Shown here one piece after another: positions 1-12,587 of a DNA stretch of 64,000 nt. The stretch comes from Nelumbo lutea (taxonomy: Eukaryota; Streptophyta; Magnoliopsida; Proteales; Nelumbonaceae). Below the pieces are notes generated by a model. The model made no database searches. It saw nothing but the letters and a program-made list of their open reading frames with translations, and was not told where the DNA came from. Every line of letters starts with the position of its first letter. Positions within the stretch are counted from its first letter, which is position 1. The stretch lies in NCBI GenBank assembly GCA_022828595.1, contig JAKGHH010000001.1, forward strand, positions 73,652,401-73,716,400, read 5' to 3'. The position numbers and the translations under genes were made by a program.

Positions 1-3000
1 CTCCTACTAGGGATGTAATGTTTACAATTCCGACATGCCAAGGAGTCTGAATCCAGTTTTGACGAGGAAGCTGCAGCCTGTTCGCCTACCTTATGACTAT
101 TATTATCTTCAATACCTACAACAATTTGATATTTTGTTGTTCCCTTGAAGCCAAAGACACCAATACTATAGGTACCTGCACCAAGGTTCTCATCCTTGGA
201 ACCAAGGAACAAAACCTTTGAACCCACATCATGGGAAGACCATTCATGCTGGTGTTGGTTTGGGAATATGACAGGATGCTTAGAGACATAGAGATCAGTG
301 TCCCCACTACTTGTTTCTGCTTCTATCCTAACCTCAATATTGGCAAAGCCAGAGGCTATTTTTTCACTAACGTCAGTATCTACCGTGAACTTGTAATAGT
401 TATATTTCCCTTCCTTGACAATTCCAGATTCAGCCTTTCCTAGTGTGAGTGGGACCAAGACATGCTGATCTGCCCTCCCTGAAGCCAAGTCAGGTCCCAC
501 TATGTCAACCTCAATATCTGTTTCAAGTACAGATACACTAGAAGATGGTTTTAGCTCTAGAACTCGCAATTTATAGCTTAGCTCACCATGGTTGACTGTG
601 ACCACATCACCTTGCGAGAGAGTAGCATGCTGCCGAAGGCTTGTTTCAAGGACTGCCTTGTGGTTAGGTATGTCAAAGAATCCCATGCCATCTGGTTGTA
701 GTTTGGCATAGGTTCCTTTTGGTAGCCTAACATAACGAACCTCAATCAAGGGAGTGCTTGGAGGCTCAGAGGAAAATAAATTGTTCCATACATGAGGAGG
801 AAGTTCAACAAATCCTTCATTTGTAGTGAATTCCAGAACACCTGAGTGGGTAGTACCATGATTTTGCTGTTCAGTGGATTCTGTAGTTGGAGAACCATCT
901 TGTTGAACTTTTGAAAGTTGAAAGTACATGGGTCCTTTATCAAGGGCGCCTTGATCAGACAATTCAGTGAAGCAGGAAGGTGGCAATTTAATTTTATCTC
1001 CATAACCCTGATAAGGCACAGCTTCTAAAATACGAAAAAGTATGACTCCTTTTCCAGCAAGCGTACTTTCTTCCATTTGTTGATTAGCCTGAGGTAAAAA
1101 TGAAAAACTTTTTAATTACTTGTATTCATGAAATTATCCATAAAAATACTACGGATTGGAGGGGAAATATAAAAAAAAGTCCGTGTAAATTTTGATGGTA
1201 ATTTCCATCTACCTTCCTTCTAACCATATAAATTTATGCAATATGTGCTATTTTCCTTTTTTTCGTGCATGCGCGTGCTTGGGGGGGGGGGGGAGTTCAA
1301 TTATGAACTATTTAAATTTATTCTCAAGCATTCAATGTCACAAGGCATGATATGCTTATTGGCCAATCAACAATTATTGGTGATAAAATTAGTTTGTATA
1401 TGTATCTAAACATGTTTGCAATCTAATAACCATCATATATAGGGGATCTTAGGGAATGACAACAATTTTTCAAAATGGAGTCTCTTGGCCTATTATATTA
1501 TGTTTCAAAGAATGTCCTTTAACAAACGGCAGTTTGGATACTATAGGTGATTGTTCAAGGTTCAACAGTTCTTCAATTTCAAAACACCCGAATAAGTGCC
1601 TCAGTTAATTTCCAGTGTGATAATTGGATTTCTCTTGTTCTAGGTTCTGTTTCCTCAAATATTCTGTTTTTTTTGGGGGGGGGGGGGGTGAAGGCAACAT
1701 ATACTGGTACATCATATATGATTTCACATAATTTTGAAAGTGTGCTAGTTACAAAATAATGATTCAGCTGTTATGTCGGATGTACTAGCCCAAGAGAGGA
1801 TCTTTGCAGTTCAATTGTGACTGATTATTGAGGTCCTTAATACAAATTAACCCTAATATTCTTAATACATCATGTTTCTTGTTGAAGCCAATGACAAATC
1901 ATTGAGGTCCTTATGCTACCACAAAAGATTAATGGCTGCATTGCATCGCAGTGTCCTACCATTTAGAGATTGAAATTTCTATTTTAAATGGTTGCCTTGT
2001 TTTCTTCTTATTTGCTATTTCTTTAATTATTTATTTTTGTAGTGATAATGGGCATTACCATATACTATTTAATAACAATTTGACCCATTAAAAATTACAT
2101 GATTAATGACAGGTATACAGGATGGAACTTTTGTATTGGAGGATTAAGACTGTATTTGGCATAAGGAGAAACGACTGATTTTGGAGCATTAATAAAATAA
2201 AAGCTCTTATCCTTATAGACAGAGAAAAAAACTATTTTGTCGGGTAAGAGATAAGAATGAAAGAAGCTTCTTTTACTTATTGCTCTATATCTTCTTCAGA
2301 CCATGAGTTTTGAAGAGTTTTACAAGCAAACATGTTCAGTTAAAAGCATTAATGAAATTCAGTAGTACCCATTATACCTTCCAGACCATGGTTTAAAACA
2401 AGTATCAGCTCATTAAACTAGACTACCCTTTCCAATTTTAAAATGATTAGGTAGAATTTTTAAGAACCTGATTCTACTCAAAATTTATTACCTATCATAT
2501 CCATCTTTATCCATAAGGCACAAAGCCTCCTTATCCATAAGGAGAGATTTGTTGTGGATACTGGATATGCAATAGCCAATGCAAAATGCAGCCTAAATCA
2601 TTTATAAATGGTGGTGAAATTTATCAACAAGAACATTTTAAATACATTTAGAGGTCAAATGTATAAATAAGGATAGCAACCTGGAAACAAAATAAACAAG
2701 ACCAATACAAGCCATGGATCTTGAAAAGACACTTTTGTTTCCTGAATATTGTAGAACTTCACTCCATTCTTTGGAGCTTCAAGGAAGAGTGGAATCATAA
2801 ATTCTTTGACGGGAAATCCTATGCAGAGTCCACATTCATAGGAAAGATAGTAGGTGTTTTAGGTTTTATTTCTTAAGGATTTTCAAGGTTTCAACCATGA
2901 GCAAGTGGTTTTTCACTCTTATCATAATGTTCTTTTATTAACCATATAAAGCCTAAGCAAAAAGGCCTTTGCCCTCTTTCTACCATCCAGCAGAGTTTCT

Positions 3001-5985
3001 TCAGGATTCGATGAAAACCTAGAAGGGGAGATTTTCATTCACCTTCCTAGTTGATGGATATTTCGGATAATCTTATGTAAGATGTTGAGTTTTCCTGCCA
3101 TATTGCCATTTGGCACTGGTGAATGAAAAGATGAGGCATCCTTTGAAATTTATAGTACAATACTTCATAGGGGCTTTGGTTCTAAAAGAAAATCAGTTTT
3201 TAAATCACTAAGCAGAAAGCTTGTACTTAATTCTAATGTGTATCGTCAACTTAACAAGCAAAAAATAATAAAAATAAAAGAGAAAGGAAAAGAAACAAAG
3301 ATTTTCTTAGGAGAGCCAAGCCAGATTTGCTCCCTCTCATGCTCCACTGTTTTCCTTTTGCATTCTCTTCCTTTTTGGAGAGAAAACAAAACAGGTCAAA
3401 GATAAAATTTGCCTTACTACTTTGCTTTGGCTTTCCTTTTTCTTTTGGTTTTCCTTTCTTTCCTCCATATATTTTAATAGGACACTGAACACAATTGCTA
3501 TTTTTGGTGAGTGAATGAGGGTGGAATACACTATTTTTGGTATCATGTGTAATAGGAGTGTGGAACACACTAGTCTCTTTTTTTTGCATTGTGAGTTTGT
3601 GTACTAGATTTGGGGAGAATGTTGGATTTGATTGGGGTGGAGATGTGCTTCCCGGCTGATGTGACTTCATAGGTGCTTGGTTCTTAAGGGGGGTTAAGCA
3701 AGGTTAAAAGAGTAGCTTGGAGCATCATCCCTAAAACAGTCTCCTGGCAACTGTGTTGTGAAAGAAATAGCAGAGTTTTTGAGGGGAGGCAGGGTTCAAA
3801 AGAAGAGGTTCTCAAAAAAGTTTTGGGCATGGTGTTTTCTTGGTTGGCAAATCACTCTCTGTTCAAGAATAGACATACAAATTCTTTTTTTATCAGAATT
3901 TTCGTTTTGTAAGGAATTTGTAAGATTTTTTGTTGTTATTGGGCTTATTGTAATTGGGTCAGTTCGGTTTTTCCTTGTACAGAATCTCATTGTATAGGGG
4001 TTATCCTTGTAACTTTTTTTGGCATATAATGAGATACTTTACCTTACAGTTTTAAAAAAAAAAAAAAAAAATTGGCGACTGAATACCCCTAAAAGAAAGC
4101 ATCAATAAACAAACTAGTCTTAGAGAATCATTTATGGGCTTCCAACAAACATAGATTGCATCCAATTGAGTGAACAAAGGTTATATATGGGTTTATTTGT
4201 TTCTTTGCTTCCATTTATTCTCCTTTTCTTTTAACAGGTAGTAGCATTTTTATAGAACTTTACAAAATCAATGCAGTTCGTTGATTTTTCTTTATGGACC
4301 CAGCCAATAAGTTGGAGAACTATTATTTCTGGTACAAGTTCGAAATTAAAATCAATCAAGTGGAAAAAATATCTGCCCAAGGAGGCATCGGCAATCGACA
4401 ATATCAATTAAGTTGATTTCAAACGCATGGAACATGATATATGGTTCACACAGATTAAATTGGGAACCTGCAGTAACAGCTCAGCTGACTAGATAACAAA
4501 AACAATTCCACTCAGGTAGAGACAAACAAGCTCCAAAAGTAATATTCACTTAGTTGATGCAAAATGGAAGGTTATAGTTAAAATTCCAATATCATATTGG
4601 TAGATACTATATTCGATTCTACTATCAATAGAGTTCATAATTAGAGTTTCCCCTAAATAAATCCAAATGTACCTATTGAAAGAATGGTATGATCCATCTA
4701 ATGGACGCCAAGAAGGGTGCGGAATGGAGGGCGGATTTCAAAAAAAAAATTCCTACATTCTTCCAACTGGGAATCATATTCCCTAAATTTAGAATGCATT
4801 ATTCAAGGATCCTACTTGAACCATAAACAAACCAGATCTGAACCAAAAGGAAACATTAAGGATTATACCTGATCCGGAGAAATAATATCTCTCAAAGTTG
4901 GTGTTCACGCCCAAAGAAGTAACCAAGATCTGCTCCTGCTGAAGATGATACAGCTGTGGATGGAACAGAACCAGCAGGGTGTGTCCTACACACTGGATTC
5001 TTCACAAGAACCCTCTGGAAACCTTGAACACCGAATCCTTTTGTCTTTCTTGCAAGACTATTATCAAGAACTGATTTTTTGACTTCTTGCTACTGCAAAG
5101 ATCCAATCTTCCAACAGGGAGTGGCGGCGGCTGGAGGAGGAGAAGTCCAGGGACGAAGAGGGCAGAACTGTCTCTTCTCTCTGGAGTCTGTGAGAGATCT
5201 GATCTCAGATTGCAGGATGTGTTTCTTGCTTCCTCAAACCCCTTAGTTTGAAATCTGATATTTCTGCTAGGATTTTCTCCTCTTTCTTCTTGATTAAGAA
5301 ACCTCCCAATATTTTGGGAGTTATCCCAATTCAAATCAGTATTTGGATAGGGCTTAATCTTAATCCTATCTGCAGATTAAGTTAGTTAATTCATGATCTT
5401 ATCAGGAGGTTACCAGATTCAAATCTAATTTGAATTTGGTCTCTTGAAATGGATAAGGTCAAGGACCCAATCCTTTTACTAACATTAATCTCAGATTCGC
5501 CCCATGAGCTGGTGATCATATCAACCCAGTTCGAAATGGGCTTTTGGCCCATTAAGTGTTCAGTGTTTAACCAGTTTCCAATCTGCTGCCCAGTTGGGCT
5601 TCTTTGTATGGTGTGGGACCCAAGCATTGATCTACACACCAATCACATGGGTTCGGCCCAGCCTTTGTTACAAGGCCAAGCCGAATTCACTGAAAGACTC
5701 AGTGACCCCCTTGAGCCCATCACATGGACCCTATGAGCCCAACACTTACATTAAGTGGTCCCTGGGCCAAGCCATCTTATAAAAACCCAGAGACTGTGGG
5801 CAGGTGCAAGATTAGCCCATCAGGTATTATCCTAAATGGTCTTACACTTAACCTCTCAGCCCTTAATGATCAAGCACTGCCCGACAAGAGAAGACCTCTC
5901 CCTCGGCTGTAAGGAATAGTACCACACTCTCTACTCACATGGATCCTGGGAATTAAAACCTTTTGCAAATCTTTTGAAACCGTAC

Positions 5986-6051
<66 letters not shown>

Positions 6052-7052
6052 TTTGCAAAACAAAATTCCAACGATTGAAATCAACTGCCGTCAGTTTGGT
6101 TTCCATCAGAGAGAGTGCATTCCCGATCATTACCATTGTTCGACAAAGGGGTTGATCCTGTCACTATGACCACTCACTCAGATGAATTCTCAGACTAACC
6201 CAACATGTCCAAGTTTTGACCCCCACTAAGGATCTTACTGATTGACACATCAAAGACAGCCCGATGATGTGTCACTATGATCTCCTGATCTCCTGTCACT
6301 ATGACCACTCACCTAGTGATGTGTCATAATCGAGTCTAGGGGTCAGGTGCAACTTTCCAGTTTTGCCCATCTATCTCAAAGGTCTAGGGCAATACTGGAA
6401 ATCTGGTCCGATTCAAGGGTTCAAGCAATCTCATACTGCATGTGCCTTGGGTCTTACCCTGATGGCCAAAACAAGCCATCCCAACACTTGGTGGCACATC
6501 AGTATCAGCATTGGTAGGATAAATCTCCCCAGACTTATCCAATGGCTGTGAACATTTAAAATTAACACAAGTTTCTATAAATGTCCAGTTTTAGGGTCTT
6601 ACACAGAATTATACCAAACAATATGAATCAAACATGAACTTTAATTTATTTCCACTAAATAACAAAAGTATATCAAATCCGATTGAAGCTAAGGGCATAC
6701 CAGAATGTCTAACACCTATTTCACAATAAAACACAACCTATGCTCTCAGTGAGGGAGGAAGAATATCATCCATAGATGGAATCAATAGATGAAGATAAAC
6801 AAAAGATCGTAAACACGCATAAACCGACCAATCAAACCAAACTAAAAGCAATAATGAGGGAGGTCTTACCTTGAGTTGTGCTTCTGCAGCATCAACCCTA
6901 CGAATTCTTTGAGCGGCTTCGATGGCTTCTCGTTGGCGAATGGCTTCTTGCTTGGCTTTCCTCTCTTTTTGGAGTCTTAGCCTCGCCCTCTCTTTCCCCT
7001 CCTTCAGTTCTCTCTCAAGCTTCTCTCTTGCGGCTCTTAACTCAAAATCCAT
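1..7052 (-). CDS. UFD1-domain (ubiquitin fusion degradation) family protein, 3'-truncated by window edge
   Basis: Join of exon 1 (7052-6870, 61 codons) and exon 2 (1088 to beyond position 1). The donor is CTCAAG|GTAAG, the acceptor CTCAG|GCTAAT, both in phase 0. Residues 1-61 (start MDFELRAAREKLERE) are a charged Lys/Glu/Arg-rich predicted coiled coil. Residues about 75-240 are the UFD1 double-psi-barrel region: GYGDKIKLPPSCFTELS, then FVELPPHVWNNLF, VRYVRLPKGTYAKLQP and DVVTVNHGELSYKLRVLEL. Next comes a beta-rich stretch (DTDLYVSKHPVIFP) resembling a PPC-type domain. Just before the edge, CRNCKHYIP looks like the start of the zinc-finger part found in plant homologues. UFD1 proteins partner with Npl4 and CDC48 in extracting ubiquitinated substrates; that this paralogue does so is inference. 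No stop or frameshift occurs over 423 codons. The start is the first ATG downstream of a TATA box. Confidence 0.93.
3700..4069 (+). mobile_element. Possible 5'-truncated LINE 3' end with poly(A) tail
   Basis: A T-rich segment reads TTATCCTTGTAAC followed by a T run, then ATAATGAGATACTTTACC, and ends in an A run at about 4051-4069. This layout is typical of plant L1-type LINE 3' UTRs. I see no coding sequence and no clear target-site duplication. It could also be a processed transcript. Confidence 0.3.
4870..6605 (-). mobile_element. 1.7 kb intronic insertion flanked by 10-bp near-repeats
   Basis: On the minus strand the element starts TGTGTAAGACCC and ends TTCTCCGGATCA. It is flanked by GGTATAATTC and GGTATAATCC, a 10-bp target-site duplication with one mismatch. 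It has no long ORF and no terminal inverted repeat. The leader-like 3' part (5.0-4.87 kb) resembles the U5 end of a copia-type solo LTR, but LTR elements normally leave 5-bp duplications. Element class is therefore open: solo LTR or non-TIR Mutator-like. Confidence 0.55.
5992..6047. repeat. (TA)n microsatellite
   Basis: About 27 uninterrupted TA units lie inside the 1.7 kb insertion. The paralogous position near 13571-13595 has a much shorter, interrupted run, so the repeat expanded after duplication or contracted in the other copy. Confidence 0.95.
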
Positions 7053-7184
7053 TCTATTTCTCTCTCGGGAATCTTTGGAGTAAATGATCGAACTTTCTTC
7101 CTATTCGAAGGAGAGGGTTTGATCAAATGAGTTCAGATTTTCAATTCCAGTAGAAACCAATGAAGAGAAACCGAAAAATATCTA

Positions 7185-7194
7185 ATTTTTTATA
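7185..7194 (-). promoter_or_regulatory. Candidate TATA box of the UFD1-family gene
   Basis: On the minus strand the sequence is CTTATAAAAAATT, about 135 bp upstream of the exon 1 ATG. Transcription would start near 7160 with a 5' leader of about 100 nt. Confidence 0.5.
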
Positions 7195-7503
7195 AGTTGA
7201 TGAGCTTTTCGAGCTCTAATGTGTAATGTGGGACGGAAGACCATTTAGGCGGTGTTTGGCATGACTTGGAATCTCCTGCCCATAAAAAACTCTACTCACA
7301 TTACACACTATCCCGTGTATTGGGATTTCGAATCATCTCTTTGCATAGTATATTACGTAGGAGGATGAGATGCTCTTTGTGTAATTGGAATGTTATGTAG
7401 GTAAACATTGACAGAGTTCTTGTGAACAGGAGATCAGGACTCGCTTGGCATCGATGCGGTTGCCCCAAAAAACTGGTTATATTGGCTTTCCTCTTTTCCT
7501 TTA

Positions 7504-7861
7504 GGCTGTGTTTAGAATCAGTGTAAAACGTCATTTGTGTACTTTTACACCGATGACATTTTACATTGAACTGTAAAACTGACCATTGCTTTTTGAAAAA
7601 CGCAATGGGTGAAGAGTGTAAGGTTCTACATCGATAAAATCGATTTAGTATTTACATCGATAATTGGTATAAAATTTAACGTTTAATAGATTTTACATCG
7701 ATTATTGATGTAAAATTCTACTCCATCCAAACATATGCAAAATTGAACCAGAGTGGAGTTTTACGTTGATCATGATTATACTCTCTTTTCAAACGTGGAC
7801 AAAATCGAACTGATGTAAACTTTTACACTATTCTTGATTTACACCGATTCAAAATGCAGCC
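7504..7861. mobile_element. Tourist-like MITE (PIF/Harbinger), TTA target duplication
   Basis: The terminal inverted repeats are GGCTGTGTTTAGAATC and GGCTGCATTTTGAATC (read inward from each end), flanked by TTA at 7501-7503 and 7862-7864. At 358 bp it is non-coding. It lies about 450 bp upstream of the UFD1-family start codon, in the promoter-proximal region. Confidence 0.85.
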
Positions 7862-8591
7862 TTAAGAACCCTAGAAGCGGCTCATAGAGCTGGTCTAAAA
7901 ACTCCATATTTACACCAGCGTTAGATCAGGTCCTGATCTGAAACTCTCTTTTTCTTCATTTAGTGCAGTGTCGAACTTCGGTTCTTCACTTCTGTTGATA
8001 TGAAAACGTAGTGATAACGGAGAAGAGAAGGAACATGTAAGAAAAAGGATGAAAAAGAAGCAGCAAGAACAGCGGGATCAGACCCAGGTGGCAACATCGA
8101 TGCCAAGCAAAAAATGCTTTAAACCTTACACATACAACACTGTTTTTTGAGAAAACAGTTCTCAAGTAATGACATAGATGCCAAATACTTGGATAAAAAT
8201 AAGGAAAATTGATCAATACCCTGTATCAAGGATTGAGATAGACGATACACCCCATTATTATCAGGCACGGAATTTGCTAAATGTATCATACTGATCATGC
8301 AATCCGTATCACATTGTATTGGTCTATACATATCGGTACGATATACGAGATACGCTACCTGCGAGACACATGTGCATGCGCATACCCTTCCACTAAAAAT
8401 AAGAGTTGCTGGGACCCGAGTCAAGAGCAAAGAGAGTGCTTAACGCTCACTCCCCTAAGCCATTATGCTAATCCATTATTTGTATTTATAAGTAAAATAA
8501 AATAACTTCTATTAATTTATTGTTTAAATGTAATTCAAGTAAATAATATATATTAAAGTTAATTTCAACTAAAAAATAAAAAAAGTTATAT

Positions 8592-8980
8592 TAAAAATCA
8601 GTATTTTATAAAATAATAGAATAAATAATATATCAAATTCACATTCATATAAAAAAGATTTTTAACTTTAAAAAATTATAGAAATAAAAATATTAATAAT
8701 GGAATTGTAATTATAGTAATTAAAAATTATGACTTTGCATGTGATATGTATCTTAAAAATTTTAATAGATTTGATATAAATAATATTCAAAATTAGTATT
8801 TTATAAAATAATGGAATAAGTAAATATCAAATCCAAATTTATATCAAAATATTATTTGAATCTCAAGAAAGTTATGCAAATAAAATATTAATAATAGAAT
8901 AATTTTTTTAGTAACTAAAATTTATAAATTTACACATGATATGCATTTAAAATTTTTATATATTTTTAAAATCATTAATT
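8592..8980. repeat. Two-copy tandem duplication, about 200 bp unit
   Basis: The stretch beginning CAGTATTTTATAAAATAAT near 8600 recurs as TAGTATTTTATAAAATAAT near 8794. The following 180 bp are similar in both, including the ends TTTGCATGTGATATG and TTACACATGATATG. AT-rich and non-coding. Confidence 0.6.
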
Positions 8981-10029
8981 AATGTTTTAATTTACATTAA
9001 ATACCAAGGTATTTATTATTTATAAAAACAAAAAAAAATGTTTACAAAATATTCAAGAATATATTATTAAATTGAATCTATCAAATCTACTAATCTACAT
9101 TATACCATTTTTTTTATTTTAGAAAATTAATTATACATTTAATAAAATACTAATTGATATTTTAATTTACATAGAGAATTTAATATTCGGTTGACCTCTT
9201 TGTTAAAGTAAAATAGTAAAATCAGTAAAACTGAAAACAATTGATATAGTAATTAAAATATAATAGGAAAATATGTTTTGCATTTTAGACTCTTGATTGG
9301 TACATTATCAATAAAATTTTATGATATCTATGCATCCTATTATACTAATTGTAATATATTTTTTCATATCTATATATATTAAAACTGGACATGCTGTCAG
9401 AATGTCTCTCCTTGTAGGAAACCCCCAATTCTATTTTTTTATTTTATTTTTTAATCCACGTAATTATCTCACAAGCAATTTTATAGGAAGCCTAGGAATG
9501 TTTGGACTTCCAAAGCTCCTCCCGCTCATGTCTGCCATTAGATCATATCTTATAGGAAGCCTAGGAACTTTGGACTTCCAAGCTTTTCTACAAAAATCCT
9601 TGGACTCCCAAGCATGTTTTCTCTTTTCTTTTTTCAGTATGACTTTAGTCAAGTCTCAAATTTGAATTCACTCGAGCAGATGTGATTTATCTTGGAAGAA
9701 GCATCCCAACATTATTTTGCATTCTCCAATTTGCTTGCACATACCAGGTATTAGGTGTTTTTTTTTTTTTTTTTTTTTGCGAAAAACATATTTGATTAGG
9801 TGATTATTTTTGTTTGCATTATTGGGTGCATTATTAAGTGTTTTTCTGATGCAGAGTATTAAAAATAAAATTGACTCATTAAAAAGTAGAGAAAATAGCA
9901 AAAAAAGAAAAAAAAACCGGGTCATCACAGAACCCGTTTCAATGGTCGGGCGAAGAAGACAACGAAAATGGGTTTTTCATGACCCGCTTTTTATAGAATA
10001 TCGTGTACGTCTGAACCCAAACCGTGTTA

Positions 10030-11847
10030 CAGACGGTTCGCACCAACCATACATTACACGGTTAATTACAATAATTAATGTTGATTAACATTAACAATAA
10101 TTAACGTCAACAAATTTAATGTTGATTAACATTAACAATGATTAATTACTGTTAATTACTTTTAATGAATCAATTATTGTTAATACAACATAATTGATTA
10201 TTGTTAATTAACAGTATTTAATTAAATTTAACTATAATTTTTCACAATTTTTAATAAATTACATTATTTTAACAAAATACAGTATTTATTAATCATCAGT
10301 ATTAATTACAGTATTTAATTAAATTAACTGTAATTAACAGTAATTATCAGAAAATTAACAGTATTTCTAATTAAAAGTAATTATTTTTAAAAATTACATT
10401 TAATGGCATTTAAATAATTACAATATTTTAATAAATACAGTATTTATTAATTACAAGTATTAATAATTAATGTATTTATTAAAATAATGCATTTACTAAT
10501 TAACAGTAATTTAATAAAAATGTATTTATTAAATAACAGTATTTTCAAAAAATAACCAAAAACAAAGTAACAAAAATAAACTGCAGTTAACAGTAATGTA
10601 TTTATTAATGTATTTACTAAATAACAGTATTTTCAAAAAAAATAAAATTAACAGTAATTATTGTTTATATTTAACAGTATTTTCATAATTTTTAATAATT
10701 AACATTATTCTAAAAAATACTGTATCTATTAATTAACAGTATTGAATATACTATTTAATTATAATAATCAGTGATTATTACAAAATTAACAGTAATTATT
10801 TTGTATAATTAACAATAATTATTTATATAATTAACAAAAATCAACATATGGTAATTTAATAATTAATAGTAATTCTAATAAACAGTAATTATTTTCAAAA
10901 AATTACATTTATTTACACATAAATAATTACAGTATTAATAAATACATTATTTTTTAAAAAATAATATATTTTTAATTAAAAGTAATTCACTAATTATTGT
11001 AATTAACAGTAATTATAAGTTAAGCTATAAATTGTAATTAACAGTAATTATAAGTTAAGCTATAAATTATAATTAACAGTAATTATCAGAAAATTACATT
11101 TAACTAATTAACACTAATTATTAATTAACAGTAGTATAATTCACAGTATTAAACAGTAATTATAATCTAAGCTATAAATAGCATAAAATTACACATAATT
11201 ATCAGATAATTGATTTACAGCTTAAAAATAAACAGTATTATATTACTGTATTTATTTAAAATATATTAATTACTGTATTATAATACTGTTAATGCTAATA
11301 ATAGTATTTTTAATTAGCATAATAATTTAAGATTGTATTAATTAACAGTAATATAATTCACAGTATTTATCTTTAAGCTGTAATTCAGTTATCTTTAATA
11401 GTATTTGTCAGATAACTGAATTACACATAATTATCAGATAATTATAATACTGTTAATAAAATACTGTAATTAAAATACAATACTGTTAATTAATAAATAT
11501 GGTATTTTTTAAAAACAATGTAGTTAATATAGTATTAACAGTTATTACTGTATTATAATAGTGTTAATACTATTAATAGTATTTTTAATTAACATAATAA
11601 TTTAAGATTGTATTAATTAACAGTAATATAATTCACAGTATTTATCTTTAAGCTGTAATTCAATTATTTTTAATAGTATTTATCAGATAATTAGAATTAT
11701 CAGATAATTGAATTACGCATAATTATCAGATAATTATAATACTGTTAATACAATACTGTAATTAAAATAAAATACTGTTAATTAATAAATATAGTAATTT
11801 TTTAAAACAATGTAATAAATATTGTTAAATAAATAAACCACAGTAAT

Positions 11848-11850
<3 letters not shown>
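10030..11850. repeat. AT-rich degenerate array of TTAACAGTAATTA-type words
   Basis: About 1.8 kb of almost pure A/T sequence in which AACAGTAATTA and AACAGTATT recur dozens of times with variable spacing. Within it, 11280-11520 and 11556-11810 are a clear direct duplication of about 277-bp period sharing AAGATTGTATTAATTAACAG. No coding sequence is present. Confidence 0.75.
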
Positions 11851-11882
<32 letters not shown>

Positions 11883-12368
11883 TAAAATTGAACGTGACAT
11901 GTCAGCACGTCTCTCCTTTCTCCCCCACCCCTTTCCTAATTTCTCAAAAATTTGAATTTTCTTTAAAAAAAAAAATCCACGTAATATGCAGCTCTCGCCA
12001 ATCAAAAGTAAATCCACCAAGAAACACTTCGTTCAAGTCGGTTCTGGCCTTTGAAAGCTTAAAGAAACAGACACAATAAACAGGTACAATTAAAATTCTT
12101 TCAAGTTGGTTCAATCATTTCCACTTGTAAATGTCCAAAACCAACTCTAAAATGTAAAAAAACTGTAAAAAGTGAATAAATGGTAAAAAAAAAAGTGGGT
12201 CATCGTAGGACCCGTTTGAGCATGCAGGTGAAGAAGATGATCTAATCGGGTCGTCTTCCACCCATTTTAGTAAATCCATGAAACTATAAGGGGTATTTTA
12301 GTAAATGACCCTTTCTATTATTTAGCTTTTTCTTAATAAATCACGTGCATCGCGTGGGTCCCCATTAG
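11850..12368 (+). mobile_element. Short non-autonomous Helitron (about 0.5 kb)
   Basis: After a TA run, the sequence TTTATTAAAATTGAACGTG and CATGTCAGCACGTCTCTCC resembles the starts of the Helitrons at 9369 and 16589. It ends at the hairpin CACGTGCATCGCGTG plus ATTAG|T. It also contains a GGGTCATCGTAGGACCCG motif that has a relative at 9918. Near its 3' end (12278-12328) lies one terminal repeat of the Mutator-type MITE family found at 62593-63045. Confidence 0.55.
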
Positions 12369-12587
12369 TACTATTAAAATATATTTTCTAAGTATTTATA
12401 CATTATTTATGGTTATTTGACCTTAAATATAATATTATTAATGTATTATGAAATTTTTTACGTGTTTCCCTAGCGTATCCAAGTGTTTCCATATTTTTCG
12501 TCCATATCTATGTGTTTCCAAAGTGTATCTGTATCCGTATCCGTATCTAAGTTGCTTGATATTGATACTTTAATCATTGCCCTGTAC

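Larger units (their letters stand above)
4679..6702 (-). repeat. Intron segment with an inverted copy at 12960-14902
   Basis: The reverse complement of this segment aligns end to end with 12960-14902. The alignment begins at GTATGCCCTTAGCTTCAATC (12960) and ends at CCTACCATTCTTTC (14902). It covers the 1.7 kb insertion at 4870-6605 plus about 100 bp of intron on its upstream side and 190 bp on its downstream side. The main length difference is the TA microsatellite. Inverted repeats this long so close together could form a hairpin transcript. Confidence 0.85.
1089..6869 (-). other. Intron 1 of the UFD1-family gene (5.8 kb)
   Basis: The intron is bounded by GTAAG at 6869-6865 and TTTACCTCAG ending at 1089. 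It is AT-rich and non-coding; the small open frames in it, such as 3251-3670, resemble nothing I know. It contains two G-runs near 1280 and 1676, a possible LINE tail, and a 1.7 kb insertion described separately. About 1100-3600 shows no recognisable element. Confidence 0.85.
9369..12368 (+). mobile_element. Helitron-like element inside hAT 1
   Basis: The 5' end is A|TCTATATATATTAAAAC and the 3' end carries CACGTGCATCGCGTGGG just before TTAG|T, a degenerate CTAG. The first 50 bp resemble the start of the Helitron at 16589. It encodes no Rep/helicase. The middle is a long AT-rich array. A second Helitron-type 5' end occurs near 11850, so this may be two fused or nested copies sharing one 3' end. 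Confidence 0.6.
8227..12579. mobile_element. hAT-type element 1 (non-coding) with 8-bp target duplication
   Basis: It is flanked by CCCTGTAT (8219-8226) and CCCTGTAC (12580-12587). Its ends read CAAGGATTGAGATAG and, on the other strand, CAATGATTAAAGTATC. Removing it restores a continuous Mutator-type terminal repeat, which is independent support for the borders. Sub-terminal regions are rich in CGTATC/GATACG words, as in the related element 15928-33277. No transposase is visible. The centre is AT-rich and occupied by Helitron sequence. Confidence 0.8.

Noticed and set aside
3251..3670. 139-codon open frame on the minus strand
   Set aside because: It is Lys/Ser-rich and low in complexity, lies in an intron, and has no domain or conserved context.
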